From Emticicia aquatilis (lineage in GTDB: Bacteria > Bacteroidota > Bacteroidia > Cytophagales > Spirosomataceae): DNA of 64,000 bases. The position numbers and the translations under genes were made by a program. Positions 51,236-58,672 of this stretch are shown here, piece by piece. The stretch covers positions 682,001 through 746,000 of the forward strand of contig NZ_BMKK01000001.1 of the NCBI RefSeq assembly GCF_014644295.1, read 5' to 3'. The notes below the pieces were generated by a model. It was given only the letters and a program-made list of their open reading frames with translations, did not search any database and was not told the origin of the DNA. The stretch's first letter is position 1. Every line of letters begins with the position of its first letter.

Positions 51236-51267
51236 TTTTTTCTCCTTGTAAACTCCTCGTACGTTCG
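51236..51267 (+). promoter_or_regulatory. Accessory promoter 1
   Basis: TTTTT (51236-51240), 19 bases containing CTTGTAAACT (51245-51254), TACGTTCG (51260-51267). Shares the spacer element with 51539 and 53408. Confidence 0.62.
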
Positions 51268-51293
51268 CAGTGTAATCAATAAACAAATACACT

Positions 51294-51479
51294 ATGCAGT
51301 ACGTCAAATTAACATTTTATAAAGCAAGTCTGGGCAAAGGTCCAAAGGGTTTTGGTAACTGGTTTTTCAAGATTGGAAACGAACTTATATCAATACCAGG
51401 AATGTACTCCGAATCAAAGAAAACTGCTTTGAAAATCGCCAAAGAAAAGAGAACCTACCAAGTCTTTTTAATGCCATAG
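51294..51479 (+). CDS. Hypothetical accessory phage protein
   Basis: 61 residues, basic (KASLGKGPKGFGNWFFKIGNE), forming a complete promoter-ORF-terminator unit. Beta-rich small protein of unknown function; such units often carry anti-defence or inhibitor proteins, which is inference from position. Confidence 0.5.
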   Translation: MQYVKLTFYKASLGKGPKGFGNWFFKIGNELISIPGMYSESKKTALKIAKEKRTYQVFLMP

Positions 51480-51486
51480 TTTCTCG

Positions 51487-51515
51487 AAAAGCCCTCAGTT
51501 TAAGGGCTTTTTTTT
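51487..51515 (+). terminator. Terminator of the first accessory unit
   Basis: AAAAGCCCT pairs with AGGGCTTTT across CAGTTTA, followed by T4. Confidence 0.9.
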
Positions 51516-51538
51516 ATTAAAAAATATAAGAAAAACAG

Positions 51539-51570
51539 TTTTGGCTACTTGTAAACTCATCGTACGTTCG
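51539..51570 (+). promoter_or_regulatory. Accessory promoter 2
   Basis: TTTTG (51539-51543), 19 bases containing CTTGTAAACT (51548-51557), TACGTTCG (51563-51570). Its core is nearly identical to accessory promoter 1. Confidence 0.65.
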
Positions 51571-51601
51571 CATATCAATTCAACATCAAAAACACAAAAT
51601 C

Positions 51602-51817
51602 ATGCTATATTTTTTGCAAATAATAGAGTTAAAAAATAAAGAAGGAAGATTCACTTTTCTACGTGAAAATGCTGAAAATATAACTTTTCGTCAAGCTGAC
51701 AACATTTTACATATTCCAAAATCAGACTTCAAAAAAGAAGATATAATCGAAATTTATGAGTCAGTTAAGCTATTTGGAAAAGTGCCAATAAAAAGGGTTT
51801 TGCGAGCAATTAATTAA
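51602..51817 (+). CDS. Hypothetical accessory phage protein
   Basis: 71 residues, mixed alpha/beta (MLYFLQIIELKNKEGRF, ITFRQADNILHIPKSDF). No motif recognised. Second accessory unit; the next gene follows after 31 bases without a terminator, so they are probably co-transcribed. Confidence 0.48.
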   Translation: MLYFLQIIELKNKEGRFTFLRENAENITFRQADNILHIPKSDFKKEDIIEIYESVKLFGKVPIKRVLRAIN

Positions 51818-51833
51818 TTTTTTCATATCAAGT

Positions 51834-51844
51834 AAATCAATCAC
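51834..51844 (+). repeat. Repeated leader word AAATCAATCAC
   Basis: Identical 11-base word in the leaders of three accessory genes: 51834-51844, 53447-53457 and 53940-53950, in each case 5-26 bases before the start codon. Either shared ancestry of the units or a translation signal. Confidence 0.5.
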
Positions 51845-51848
51845 AATC

Positions 51849-52529
51849 ATGTCAAACAGAACAATTAAAATCGGGCCTAATTGCCAACGCCACATCGGAA
51901 AATATGAAGGAGCAACAGAAGCTAATTATATAGCTTTTTCAAAACTTACAGCTCAAAAAGTAGCTATCAGCAGAATGGATAGTGAGCTTACAGAACGATT
52001 AAACATCTATACTGTTGCTCACCTTTGGAATTTAAAAACAGAAGCTCCAGAGCAATTTATGGACGAAAATGAGTACCATACTTATTTAGTAGAAAACAGT
52101 AAAAATCCTTATGAATTAGCTAAGTTTTGGAAGCAAGCAAAAACAGATGCAGAAAGTTGGATTTGTAAAGAATCTATCATTGATGAGTGTTTGCCTCCAT
52201 TTCCCAAAACCGATTTCGAGCGATGGGGAGATAAGAACTGGTTGAAAGATGTAAGTAAGGCTTGGTTTAATGATAAGACAACTAATTTAGATGTAAAAGT
52301 CGAAGAAATCAACGCAAGCAGCTCTATTCAAATTACAATAGATGATTGTATCGAATTTGTCAAAAAGTACAAGCCAAATGCTTACAAGAACCCAAAAGTA
52401 ATTGAGAGAGAGACCATCGAAAAGCGATTCAAAGAAGTAGCAGGGTTCAATATTAAGGACTACTACGCAGAGCATCTAATTAGAAGCAATGAATTTATGA
52501 GCTTAAACCTTGAGACAGCACCATTTTAA
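51849..52529 (+). CDS. Hypothetical accessory phage protein
   Basis: 226 residues beginning MSNRTIKIGPNCQRHIGKYEG. Helical, Trp/Lys/Glu-rich middle (ESWICKESIIDECLPPFPK). No recognised motif. A GC-rich terminator follows directly, ending the unit before the methylase. Confidence 0.5.
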   Translation: MSNRTIKIGPNCQRHIGKYEGATEANYIAFSKLTAQKVAISRMDSELTERLNIYTVAHLWNLKTEAPEQFMDENEYHTYLVENSKNPYELAKFWKQAKTDAESWICKESIIDECLPPFPKTDFERWGDKNWLKDVSKAWFNDKTTNLDVKVEEINASSSIQITIDDCIEFVKKYKPNAYKNPKVIERETIEKRFKEVAGFNIKDYYAEHLIRSNEFMSLNLETAPF

Positions 52530-52535
52530 ACCCAA

Positions 52536-52566
52536 CGCCCCGTTTTCAGCGGGGCGATTTTATTTT
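52536..52566 (+). terminator. GC-rich terminator before the methylase
   Basis: CGCCCCG pairs with CGGGGCG across TTTTCAG, then ATTTTATTTT. It ends one base before the methylase start, so the methylase needs readthrough or a promoter not visible here. Confidence 0.7.
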
Positions 52567-53349
52567 ATGGCAAAGACAGTAGATGTACCAAAGCCTTTAC
52601 GGGCCTTCAATACCGAATTCAATAAGCTATCATATAAATATGATACTGCTGATGTTTTTTCAGATTTAATTGACCTAATGGTTACTTTCTTTAAGTATGA
52701 AGGTGATAAAGAATTAGGTGATAAATTAAAAAAGCAGTACAAGAATGATTACGAACAGCTTTGTATTTGTGTTCGTGAAATGTTTGTAGCCTACCGAAAT
52801 GGCATCGGTGAAGGCGATGATAATGAATATAACTGGTATGATGGCATCGGTGAGTTTTATGAAGTTATTACTTCTTCTTATAAATCAAGTCGTTTAGGTC
52901 AGTTCTTCACTCCAGCACCAATTTGTGAAATGATGGCGGCAATAATTGTTTCAAATTGCCAAAATGTAAAAATAAATGACCCGTGTTGTGGGTCAGGAAG
53001 AATGCTTTTGGCTTCAGGAAGATTCGCTCGTAATAGCCATTTTTTTGCAACTGACATTGACCAAATCTGTACAAAAATGACAGCTATCAATATGTGCATA
53101 CACGGATTGGTTGGGCAGGTGGTTTGTGCTGATGCACTTTGGTACGGCGACACTTGGCGTTTTGGCTATCAAATCAATGACACCTTAAAATATGGATTGC
53201 CAAGCATTAGAAGCATTACTCAAGAGGAATGTTTTCAAAGTAAAATCATTCAGAAGGAAGCAAAAATTACTGAGGTTGTCCCACCCGAATTTGAAGTAAA
53301 AATGCCAGGAATAAAAAAGCCTGGTATTACTCAATTGACACTTTTTTAA
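52567..53349 (+). CDS. Truncated N6-adenine DNA methylase-like protein
   Basis: 260 residues from ATG 52567 (MAKTVDVPKP). The SAM-binding part is clear: GQFFTPAPICEMMA (111-124) and motif I NDPCCGSGRMLLA (137-149). The catalytic motif IV NPPY/F, expected after ATDIDQICTKMTAINMCIHG, is absent: that position reads VCADALWYGDTWRFGYQIND. Such shortened HsdM/YeeA-like proteins are known in Bacteroidota mobile elements. It is probably not a methylase, or needs a partner. The C-terminal residues are TQLTLF, a sliding-clamp-binding consensus. Confidence 0.72.
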   Translation: MAKTVDVPKPLRAFNTEFNKLSYKYDTADVFSDLIDLMVTFFKYEGDKELGDKLKKQYKNDYEQLCICVREMFVAYRNGIGEGDDNEYNWYDGIGEFYEVITSSYKSSRLGQFFTPAPICEMMAAIIVSNCQNVKINDPCCGSGRMLLASGRFARNSHFFATDIDQICTKMTAINMCIHGLVGQVVCADALWYGDTWRFGYQINDTLKYGLPSIRSITQEECFQSKIIQKEAKITEVVPPEFEVKMPGIKKPGITQLTLF

Positions 53350-53407
53350 AGCCCTAATTATCAGTTATTTATGTGGAAAACTATTTGCAAAAATAAAAGA
53401 TTCACTG

Positions 53408-53439
53408 TTTTTACCCCTTGTTAACCTTGCCTAAATTCG
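53408..53439 (+). promoter_or_regulatory. Accessory promoter 3
   Basis: TTTTT (53408-53412), 19 bases containing CTTGTTAACC (53417-53426), TAAATTCG (53432-53439). Same layout as the other two accessory promoters. Confidence 0.6.
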
Positions 53440-53469
53440 TACTATCAAATCAATCACAAAACAAACAAA

Positions 53470-53895
53470 ATGAAAGAATTCACTAAAGAAAACTTGCCAA
53501 AGAGAGAAAAAAGTATCAAGCGATTAGCACCAGGTACTTTTGTAATGAAAGTAAGTACAGAAGAATACTATGCTTGCAAAAAAGCCCAGAATGGAGGTGT
53601 TTTTGTTGATGCCTGTAAGAACATCAATAAATATAATAAAGGGCGTGAAGACGCTGAAAAAGTCGTAAAATTTGAAAATGAAGATGCTACCTTAAACTAT
53701 TTAAACAACGTGAAAGCTAAGGATTTTAAGAAGAAATTAGAACAGCTCCCAGCAGAGCAACAAAAAGAAATCATCGAGCAAATAAAAGAAAGACCAGATA
53801 TGGTTCTCGGAGTTCAGAAGTCTTTGCTCAAGGGATTTTCAGACTTGCCATTATTTAAAAGTGCATCGGATGCACAGCAAACAAATTTATTCTAA
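53470..53895 (+). CDS. Hypothetical accessory phage protein with clamp-binding tail
   Basis: 141 residues. N-terminal basic helix (MKEFTKENLPKREKSIKRL), acidic helical middle and C-terminus AQQTNLF, which fits the QxxLF sliding-clamp-binding pattern and ends the protein. The preceding methylase-like protein ends in a similar motif. No family recognised. Confidence 0.52.
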   Translation: MKEFTKENLPKREKSIKRLAPGTFVMKVSTEEYYACKKAQNGGVFVDACKNINKYNKGREDAEKVVKFENEDATLNYLNNVKAKDFKKKLEQLPAEQQKEIIEQIKERPDMVLGVQKSLLKGFSDLPLFKSASDAQQTNLF

Positions 53896-53901
53896 AATGC
53901 A

Positions 53902-53930
53902 GAAAGCCCTGTTGTCGCAGGGCTTTCATA
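53902..53930 (+). terminator. Hairpin after the accessory gene
   Basis: GAAAGCCCTG pairs with CAGGGCTTTC, loop TTGTCG; the T tract after it is weak (TTTCATA), so termination may be partial. Confidence 0.6.
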
Positions 53931-53975
53931 TTCTCAAGTAAATCAATCACGAAAAACAAAAGAACAATCAAAAGT

Positions 53976-54152
53976 ATGGAAATTTTCAGAAAAACAAAAA
54001 TCTCAAAACGCTACGTCAGAACCACATGGAATGCTAAAAATGTACCATTGATTAAAATGCAAGGTGAATATTTGCGGGATGCTGGCTTTAAAATCGGCAC
54101 AGAATGTAGTGTAAAAATTGAACAAGGACGTATAATTATAATAGCATTATGA
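53976..54152 (+). CDS. SymE-like protein
   Basis: 58 residues. The core RTTWNAKNVPLIKMQGEYLRD (read as VPLIKMQGEYL then DAGFKIGTECSVKIEQGRIII) matches the SymE toxin pattern, an AbrB-like fold that in E. coli is a type I toxin regulated by antisense SymR. The match is strong for such a short protein. Whether it is a toxin here is unknown; no antisense promoter was identified. It overlaps the next gene by four bases. Confidence 0.72.
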   Translation: MEIFRKTKISKRYVRTTWNAKNVPLIKMQGEYLRDAGFKIGTECSVKIEQGRIIIIAL

Positions 54153-54721
54153 TACCACAAGAGCTTAAAACAGTAAATGGCTACGATTTTTATGAATGTA
54201 GCTCTGCCCTTCAAAAATGTATTCGAAGGGGGATGGAAGACGACGCACTATTTTGGATGGCAGAACTTTGTTTGAGTAACTATCAAGAATACGTTTGGAA
54301 AAGGTTAAGAATTATTAGTTCGGAAGACGTTGGTTTGGCAGAGCCTCACATCTCAAGCGAAATTATGGCACTATATGACCTACATCGAGAACAGGCCAAA
54401 AAGAAAGATGATAAGCATTTTCCAGAACGTTTGTTCATTGTTCATGCTGTCATTATGCTTTGTCGAGCAAAGAAAAGCCGACATATTGACTGGCAAACCT
54501 GTTATGTTTTTGGTTGCCACTCAAGCAGATTCCGTTCCATTCCCGACTTCGCTTACGATAAACATACCCGAAAGGGGAAAAAGTTGGGGCGTGGGTTCGC
54601 CCACTTTTTTGAAGAAGGGTGCAAACTTGAACCGCACGTGCCAGTTGATGGAGAAATAGAATCAATGGAAAATGCTAAAAATGCTTTAGGAGACAACTGT
54701 ATGGGCTTGTTTTCAGCCTAA
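54149..54721 (+). CDS. Stand-alone RarA/MgsA C-terminal domain protein
   Basis: 190 residues. GYDFYECSSALQKCIRRGMEDDALFWMAELC and YVWKRLRIISSEDVGLAEP are the MgsA_C helical region of the replication-associated protein RarA, here without the AAA+ domain; later residues carry basic HTRKGKKLGRG. In RarA this part forms the tetramer and contacts SSB. A free copy in a phage could bind host RarA or other replication proteins. A late promoter and terminator follow. Confidence 0.72.
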   Translation: MIPQELKTVNGYDFYECSSALQKCIRRGMEDDALFWMAELCLSNYQEYVWKRLRIISSEDVGLAEPHISSEIMALYDLHREQAKKKDDKHFPERLFIVHAVIMLCRAKKSRHIDWQTCYVFGCHSSRFRSIPDFAYDKHTRKGKKLGRGFAHFFEEGCKLEPHVPVDGEIESMENAKNALGDNCMGLFSA

Positions 54722-54724
54722 AAC

Positions 54725-54763
54725 TTCTATCCTGTGAAACCGAAAGTCCGTGCTACAAATTCG
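54725..54763 (+). promoter_or_regulatory. Phage late promoter C (packaging genes)
   Basis: TTCTA (54725-54729) in place of TTTTG, TCCTGTGAAA, CAAATTCG (54756-54763) 26 bases on. The -7 element is the loop of the terminator at 54743. Confidence 0.58.
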
Positions 54764-54779
54764 TAGCATGGACTTTTTT
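54743..54779 (+). terminator. Terminator overlapping late promoter C
   Basis: AAAGTCCGTGCTAC pairs with GTAGCATGGACTTT (one G-T), loop AAATTC, then TTT. Confidence 0.85.
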
Positions 54780-54789
54780 ATTTGATAGA

Positions 54790-55329
54790 ATGAGAATCAC
54801 AAAGCATAAGTCAGGTGTAATCAAACGGCTCCTAAAGATAGAAGAATCAGAGCTTGAACCTTACTTCAAATATTATCTTGGGGAAGTTGAATTTGAGGCC
54901 CTTCCAGAAGAACAACAAATCAAACTTGAGCGATTCAAAAAAGCATGGTCTTGGTACGTCATGGGGCGAACTAAGCAGATGATTATTGACGCACTCAAAA
55001 AAGACTACAATATCAAAGACCGTCAGGCAGAATATGACTTGGCAGCCTCTATTTTCCTACACGGTCGCAAAGAACCAGTCGACAAAGATGGTCGCCGAGT
55101 AGCATCGGCTGAATACTTCGACCTTTTATCTCAACTATCTACAAAAGAGAAGAAATACGATTGGGCCATTGCTGCTCGAAAAGAAGCCGATGACTGTTTA
55201 GGTATCCATGAAAAAGAAATGGATGGTTTGAACCCAGAAGATTTCTTGAAACCTACCAAAATCATTTTCAACACAAAAGTTGACATCCACAACTACGAAA
55301 AAGAAAAAACGATTGATTTAGATGAATGA
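54790..55329 (+). CDS. Terminase small subunit
   Basis: 179 residues just before and overlapping the large terminase by eight bases. A helical DNA-binding-like N-terminus, the segment GRTKQMIIDALKKDYNIKDRQAEYDL of an HTH-like unit (about 60-85), and a C-terminal PEDFLKPTKIIFNTKVDIHN, a typical oligomerisation/large-subunit contact region. It selects phage DNA for packaging. Called mainly by context. Confidence 0.72.
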   Translation: MRITKHKSGVIKRLLKIEESELEPYFKYYLGEVEFEALPEEQQIKLERFKKAWSWYVMGRTKQMIIDALKKDYNIKDRQAEYDLAASIFLHGRKEPVDKDGRRVASAEYFDLLSQLSTKEKKYDWAIAARKEADDCLGIHEKEMDGLNPEDFLKPTKIIFNTKVDIHNYEKEKTIDLDE

Positions 55330-56902
55330 GGCTCAAAAAATAATTTCTGTATCGCCCAATATCAAGCAATGGAAGTTTTTACGGTCTCGTGCAAAACGAA
55401 AGTCGTTTATTGGCGGTCGTGGCTCTGGAAAGTCAATCGCAATGGGATTTCAAGTAGGAATTTTATTTAATGATTTCCCAAGGGCAACTTGGGTGGTCGC
55501 TGGACTCACCTATGTACAACTTGACTCCGTTGTTATTCCTTCTATCCGTGATTCTCTCGAAATGATGGGCTATCATGAATATGACGCAAAAAATTGTCCA
55601 TATGGAGTTTACACACTTGGAACGCAACCCCCTAAAAACTGGATTCGACCTTACAAGGTCCCAGGAAAGAAGGCATACCAATATTGTATGACCTTCATTA
55701 ATGGTTTTACAATTCGTTTCGTTTCCCAAGACACTCAAAAATACCATCGTGGACTTTCAATTGATGGACTTTTAGTCGATGAATCGGCCACTATGTCTTT
55801 TGAATTTATTCAAACGGTTTTATTACCTGCATTTCGTGGCAATGAAAACAAGTTAGTGCCTTACAAAGACCATCCGCTCAGGTATGGATTTTTTGACTTT
55901 TCGTCAGCCTCTTGGACTCCAGAAGGGAACTGGATTTACGACACGGAAGAAAAATGGAAAGCGATGATTGATGAAAGGTTAAAAATGACACCTTCACAAT
56001 TAAAGGCAAATCCACCCAAATACCTATTTCTTGAATCGACATATCACGATAATCAAGAACATCTACCACATGACTATGGTGAGCGATTACAAGATTTACT
56101 GGACCCATGGAAGTTTGAAGTCGAAGTGTTAAACCACAGGGTACTGAAAATACCTAACGCCTATTATCATGCTTTTACCAGCTCTAAACACGGGTATAAG
56201 GATAGCTATGATTATAAAAGAGATGATAAGCAGAACCTTATTTGGACTTCAAATGACTACCATATAGACCGACCATTAGAAGTGTCTTTTGATTTTAACA
56301 GTGATATATGTTGGTTATTGGTGTGCCAAGAAACATCAAATGAGTTAAGGGTAATCAATAGTGAATTTGCCAAACCAGCCGTCAAAGATAACAGGGAAAA
56401 GAAACTATACATACAGCTCGCTGAAAAGGTCTGCGAGAAGTATGCTACACATACCAAAAAGGATATTTTCATTTATGGCGACCCTAATGGAAATAGCACT
56501 AATGCAGGTACTTCTAATAATAATAAGCCTTTTTTTGATGAAGTCAGCGAGGTATTTAGAAACGCTGGTTGGAAGGTATTTAGACGAGAGCTGTCGTCCT
56601 ACCCTGGTTTCAAAGATAAATATGTATTAGTCAATCTACTGTTTGAAGAGCGGTCAGAACGCACGCCTAAGATACGCATCAACGTCAACACTAATAAAGC
56701 TCTAATCATAGCCCTGCAAAACACTATGGTTAAGACTGATAAAAGCTTTAAGAAAGATAAGAGTAGCGAAGACAAAGCAAGGCTGAGAGAGTACGCCACT
56801 GATGGCACCGATGCTCTTGATTATATTCTTTATGCAAAATATAAAAATGTAATGCCGTCCACGGGTTGGTCAAGTACTGGAATCATCACTTTATCACGCT
56901 AA
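55322..56902 (+). CDS. Terminase large subunit
   Basis: 526 residues, the packaging motor. Walker A FIGGRGSGKSIA (residues 30-39) and Walker B GLLVDESA (149-156, Asp153-Glu154) form the ATPase. The C-terminal nuclease half has acidic positions in VSFDFNSD (about 323-330), IYGDPNG and ATDGTDALDYILYA. Length and order match HK97/T4-type large terminases. Confidence 0.92.
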   Translation: MNEAQKIISVSPNIKQWKFLRSRAKRKSFIGGRGSGKSIAMGFQVGILFNDFPRATWVVAGLTYVQLDSVVIPSIRDSLEMMGYHEYDAKNCPYGVYTLGTQPPKNWIRPYKVPGKKAYQYCMTFINGFTIRFVSQDTQKYHRGLSIDGLLVDESATMSFEFIQTVLLPAFRGNENKLVPYKDHPLRYGFFDFSSASWTPEGNWIYDTEEKWKAMIDERLKMTPSQLKANPPKYLFLESTYHDNQEHLPHDYGERLQDLLDPWKFEVEVLNHRVLKIPNAYYHAFTSSKHGYKDSYDYKRDDKQNLIWTSNDYHIDRPLEVSFDFNSDICWLLVCQETSNELRVINSEFAKPAVKDNREKKLYIQLAEKVCEKYATHTKKDIFIYGDPNGNSTNAGTSNNNKPFFDEVSEVFRNAGWKVFRRELSSYPGFKDKYVLVNLLFEERSERTPKIRINVNTNKALIIALQNTMVKTDKSFKKDKSSEDKARLREYATDGTDALDYILYAKYKNVMPSTGWSSTGIITLSR

Positions 56903-57061
56903 TACCTTTATATTCTATTTTTTCTCTATGGCAACTGCCGATTCCGTTATAGTGGCGGGCAGGGAGAAAAGACAGAAAGTTGAAAAAAAAACGGTTTTGC
57001 ACCGTAAAAGCCTAATTATTAAATGCTTACATTTTTTTTGATTGCAAAACATATAAAAAAG
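56903..57061. other. Intergenic region between terminase and portal units
   Basis: No gene. A weak inverted repeat (TTTTCTC and CTGCC facing GGCAG and GGAGAAAA, about 56926-56972) may end terminase transcription, and a short ACGG/CCGT hairpin follows near 56992. Confidence 0.35.
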
Positions 57062-57100
57062 TTTTGTCCTGTGATGAAAAAAACAGTGGAATTAACCTTG
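57062..57100 (+). promoter_or_regulatory. Phage late promoter D (portal genes)
   Basis: TTTTG (57062-57066), TCCTGTGATG, TAACCTTG (57093-57100) 26 bases on, ATG 57105 at the same 43-base distance from TTTTG as site A. Confidence 0.7.
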
Positions 57101-57104
57101 TAAC

Positions 57105-57377
57105 ATGATACAGACGATTGGAATAGGTGAAGTTTTATCCGAAATGTGCCAGCCTTCTAATGTTTTTACTATCGAATACAGAAAGGTGGACGGCAACTAT
57201 GGAAAAAAGGAACGATGCGTTTTGGTGCGTGGCTCAAACAACGATTTGAGTGAACGCAAAAAGATGAATCGCAATGGTTTGCTTCTGCTCCGTGAAGTTG
57301 GCGGGAAACATGATTTTAGTGTGTATATAGATTTGCTTGTAAGTTTTAACGGTACAGAAATAGATTTTCATAAATGA
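57105..57377 (+). CDS. Small phage protein preceding the portal
   Basis: 90 residues (MIQTIGIGEVLSEMCQ), beta-rich with Lys/Arg clusters (SERKKMNRNG). The start lies five bases after the promoter -7 element, so the message may be leaderless. It overlaps the portal gene by four bases. No family recognised. Confidence 0.55.
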   Translation: MIQTIGIGEVLSEMCQPSNVFTIEYRKVDGNYGKKERCVLVRGSNNDLSERKKMNRNGLLLLREVGGKHDFSVYIDLLVSFNGTEIDFHK

Positions 57378-58669
57378 AACAAATTGGTCATAATGTATTT
57401 GTGCATCAGTATTCACCTACCGCTGGTGTAGTTGTGAGTTTTGGTAAAGATGGCAGTGAAGCCATTGATGGAGCTGTATATTCCGAAAGCGGTGGAAACC
57501 CGAAGGTAAGTAGCAGTGAGTATATCAAGCGTGGTGAGAATGATGCCAAACTTTTAGAGATGCACCGATTAGCAACCGAAAGCCCCAATAAATGGGCTTT
57601 GCTCTCTACAAAAGCAAGTTTTATCGGTGGTTGGGGTTTTCGACTGTTCGACCGACAAATACATAATATGAAGGAACAGCTCATTCCTTTCTATTCTACA
57701 AACTTCGACGAGTTTCACGACCGATTAGACTTAGACGATTTTCACCAAGCGGCATCTTACCAACTTGCTTTTGGGAATGAATTGAATGTCAAGATGACGC
57801 TTGATAGTACAAACAAAGTTGCATCGCTTGAAGTGGTTGATAATAATGACATTCGTTCTGAAAAACCATTGAAAGGCAAAACTAAGACTGAGCGTTTTTG
57901 GCTCAGTAATAAATTTGGCTTTCAGAAAACCGTAAAGAAAGAAGATTGTCTGATTCTCCCAGCTTATGACGCTTCTGACCCAACAAAGTACCCTGTTTGT
58001 ATTATTCACCAAATCAAACGCATTCCGATGCAACGCTTCAACGGAATGGCTGAATGGTGGGGTAGTAAAGAATGGGGAGAAGTTACGAATGATGTGCCTA
58101 AATACTACAAGGCTGCTTTTCGTAATGGTTTCTTCGTTACGCATCATATTTCAATACCTGATGATTACTTCGATAAAGAGGGCTTAGATGATGTAGCCAA
58201 AGAAAAATTGAAGATAGATACGCTTAATGAAATAGCGGATGTACTCTCAGGTATCGACGATGCTAATAAAATTTTGGTTACGTTCTCAAAATATTCCGCT
58301 GATGGAAAAGGTATCCTGAAAGAAATTAAGGTTACTCCAATCACAAACCCAATAAAGGACGAAGCCTTTATACGAATGTTTGAAGCGGCCAACTTGGTTC
58401 AGGCAAGTTCGCACGCAATGCCCGGTAAGTTAGCGGGGGTGCAGCTCGGTAGTCAGATGGGCAGTTCGGGCAAAGAAATTGTTGCCGAAGCTGACTATTT
58501 ACAAGACTACCTAACTTATTTCGACCGTACAATGATTTGCAAGCCTGTGCAAATTGCCAAACGAATCGAAGGGCTTGAGCCACTTAAAGTTTTAGGAATT
58601 AAGCGTATGGAAAGCTACACTCCAGATGTTACGCCAAAGGATAATACTTCTAACCCTAATCCTAAATAA
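57374..58669 (+). CDS. Portal protein
   Basis: 431 residues. SPNKWALLSTKASFIGGWGFRL and ASYQLAFGNELNVKMTLD near the N-terminus and the long helical C-terminal end, LVQASSHAMPGKLAGVQLG...EADYLQDYL, follow the clip-wing-stem pattern of SPP1/HK97-like portals. Position after terminase supports this. It forms the DNA entry ring at one capsid vertex. A few Pro/Asn residues end it. Confidence 0.75.
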   Translation: MKQIGHNVFVHQYSPTAGVVVSFGKDGSEAIDGAVYSESGGNPKVSSSEYIKRGENDAKLLEMHRLATESPNKWALLSTKASFIGGWGFRLFDRQIHNMKEQLIPFYSTNFDEFHDRLDLDDFHQAASYQLAFGNELNVKMTLDSTNKVASLEVVDNNDIRSEKPLKGKTKTERFWLSNKFGFQKTVKKEDCLILPAYDASDPTKYPVCIIHQIKRIPMQRFNGMAEWWGSKEWGEVTNDVPKYYKAAFRNGFFVTHHISIPDDYFDKEGLDDVAKEKLKIDTLNEIADVLSGIDDANKILVTFSKYSADGKGILKEIKVTPITNPIKDEAFIRMFEAANLVQASSHAMPGKLAGVQLGSQMGSSGKEIVAEADYLQDYLTYFDRTMICKPVQIAKRIEGLEPLKVLGIKRMESYTPDVTPKDNTSNPNPK

Positions 58670-58672
58670 GTC

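Noticed and set aside
56925-57010. Structured RNA between terminase and portal
   Set aside because: The inverted repeats are short and imperfect, with no promoter or consistent fold beyond a weak terminator.
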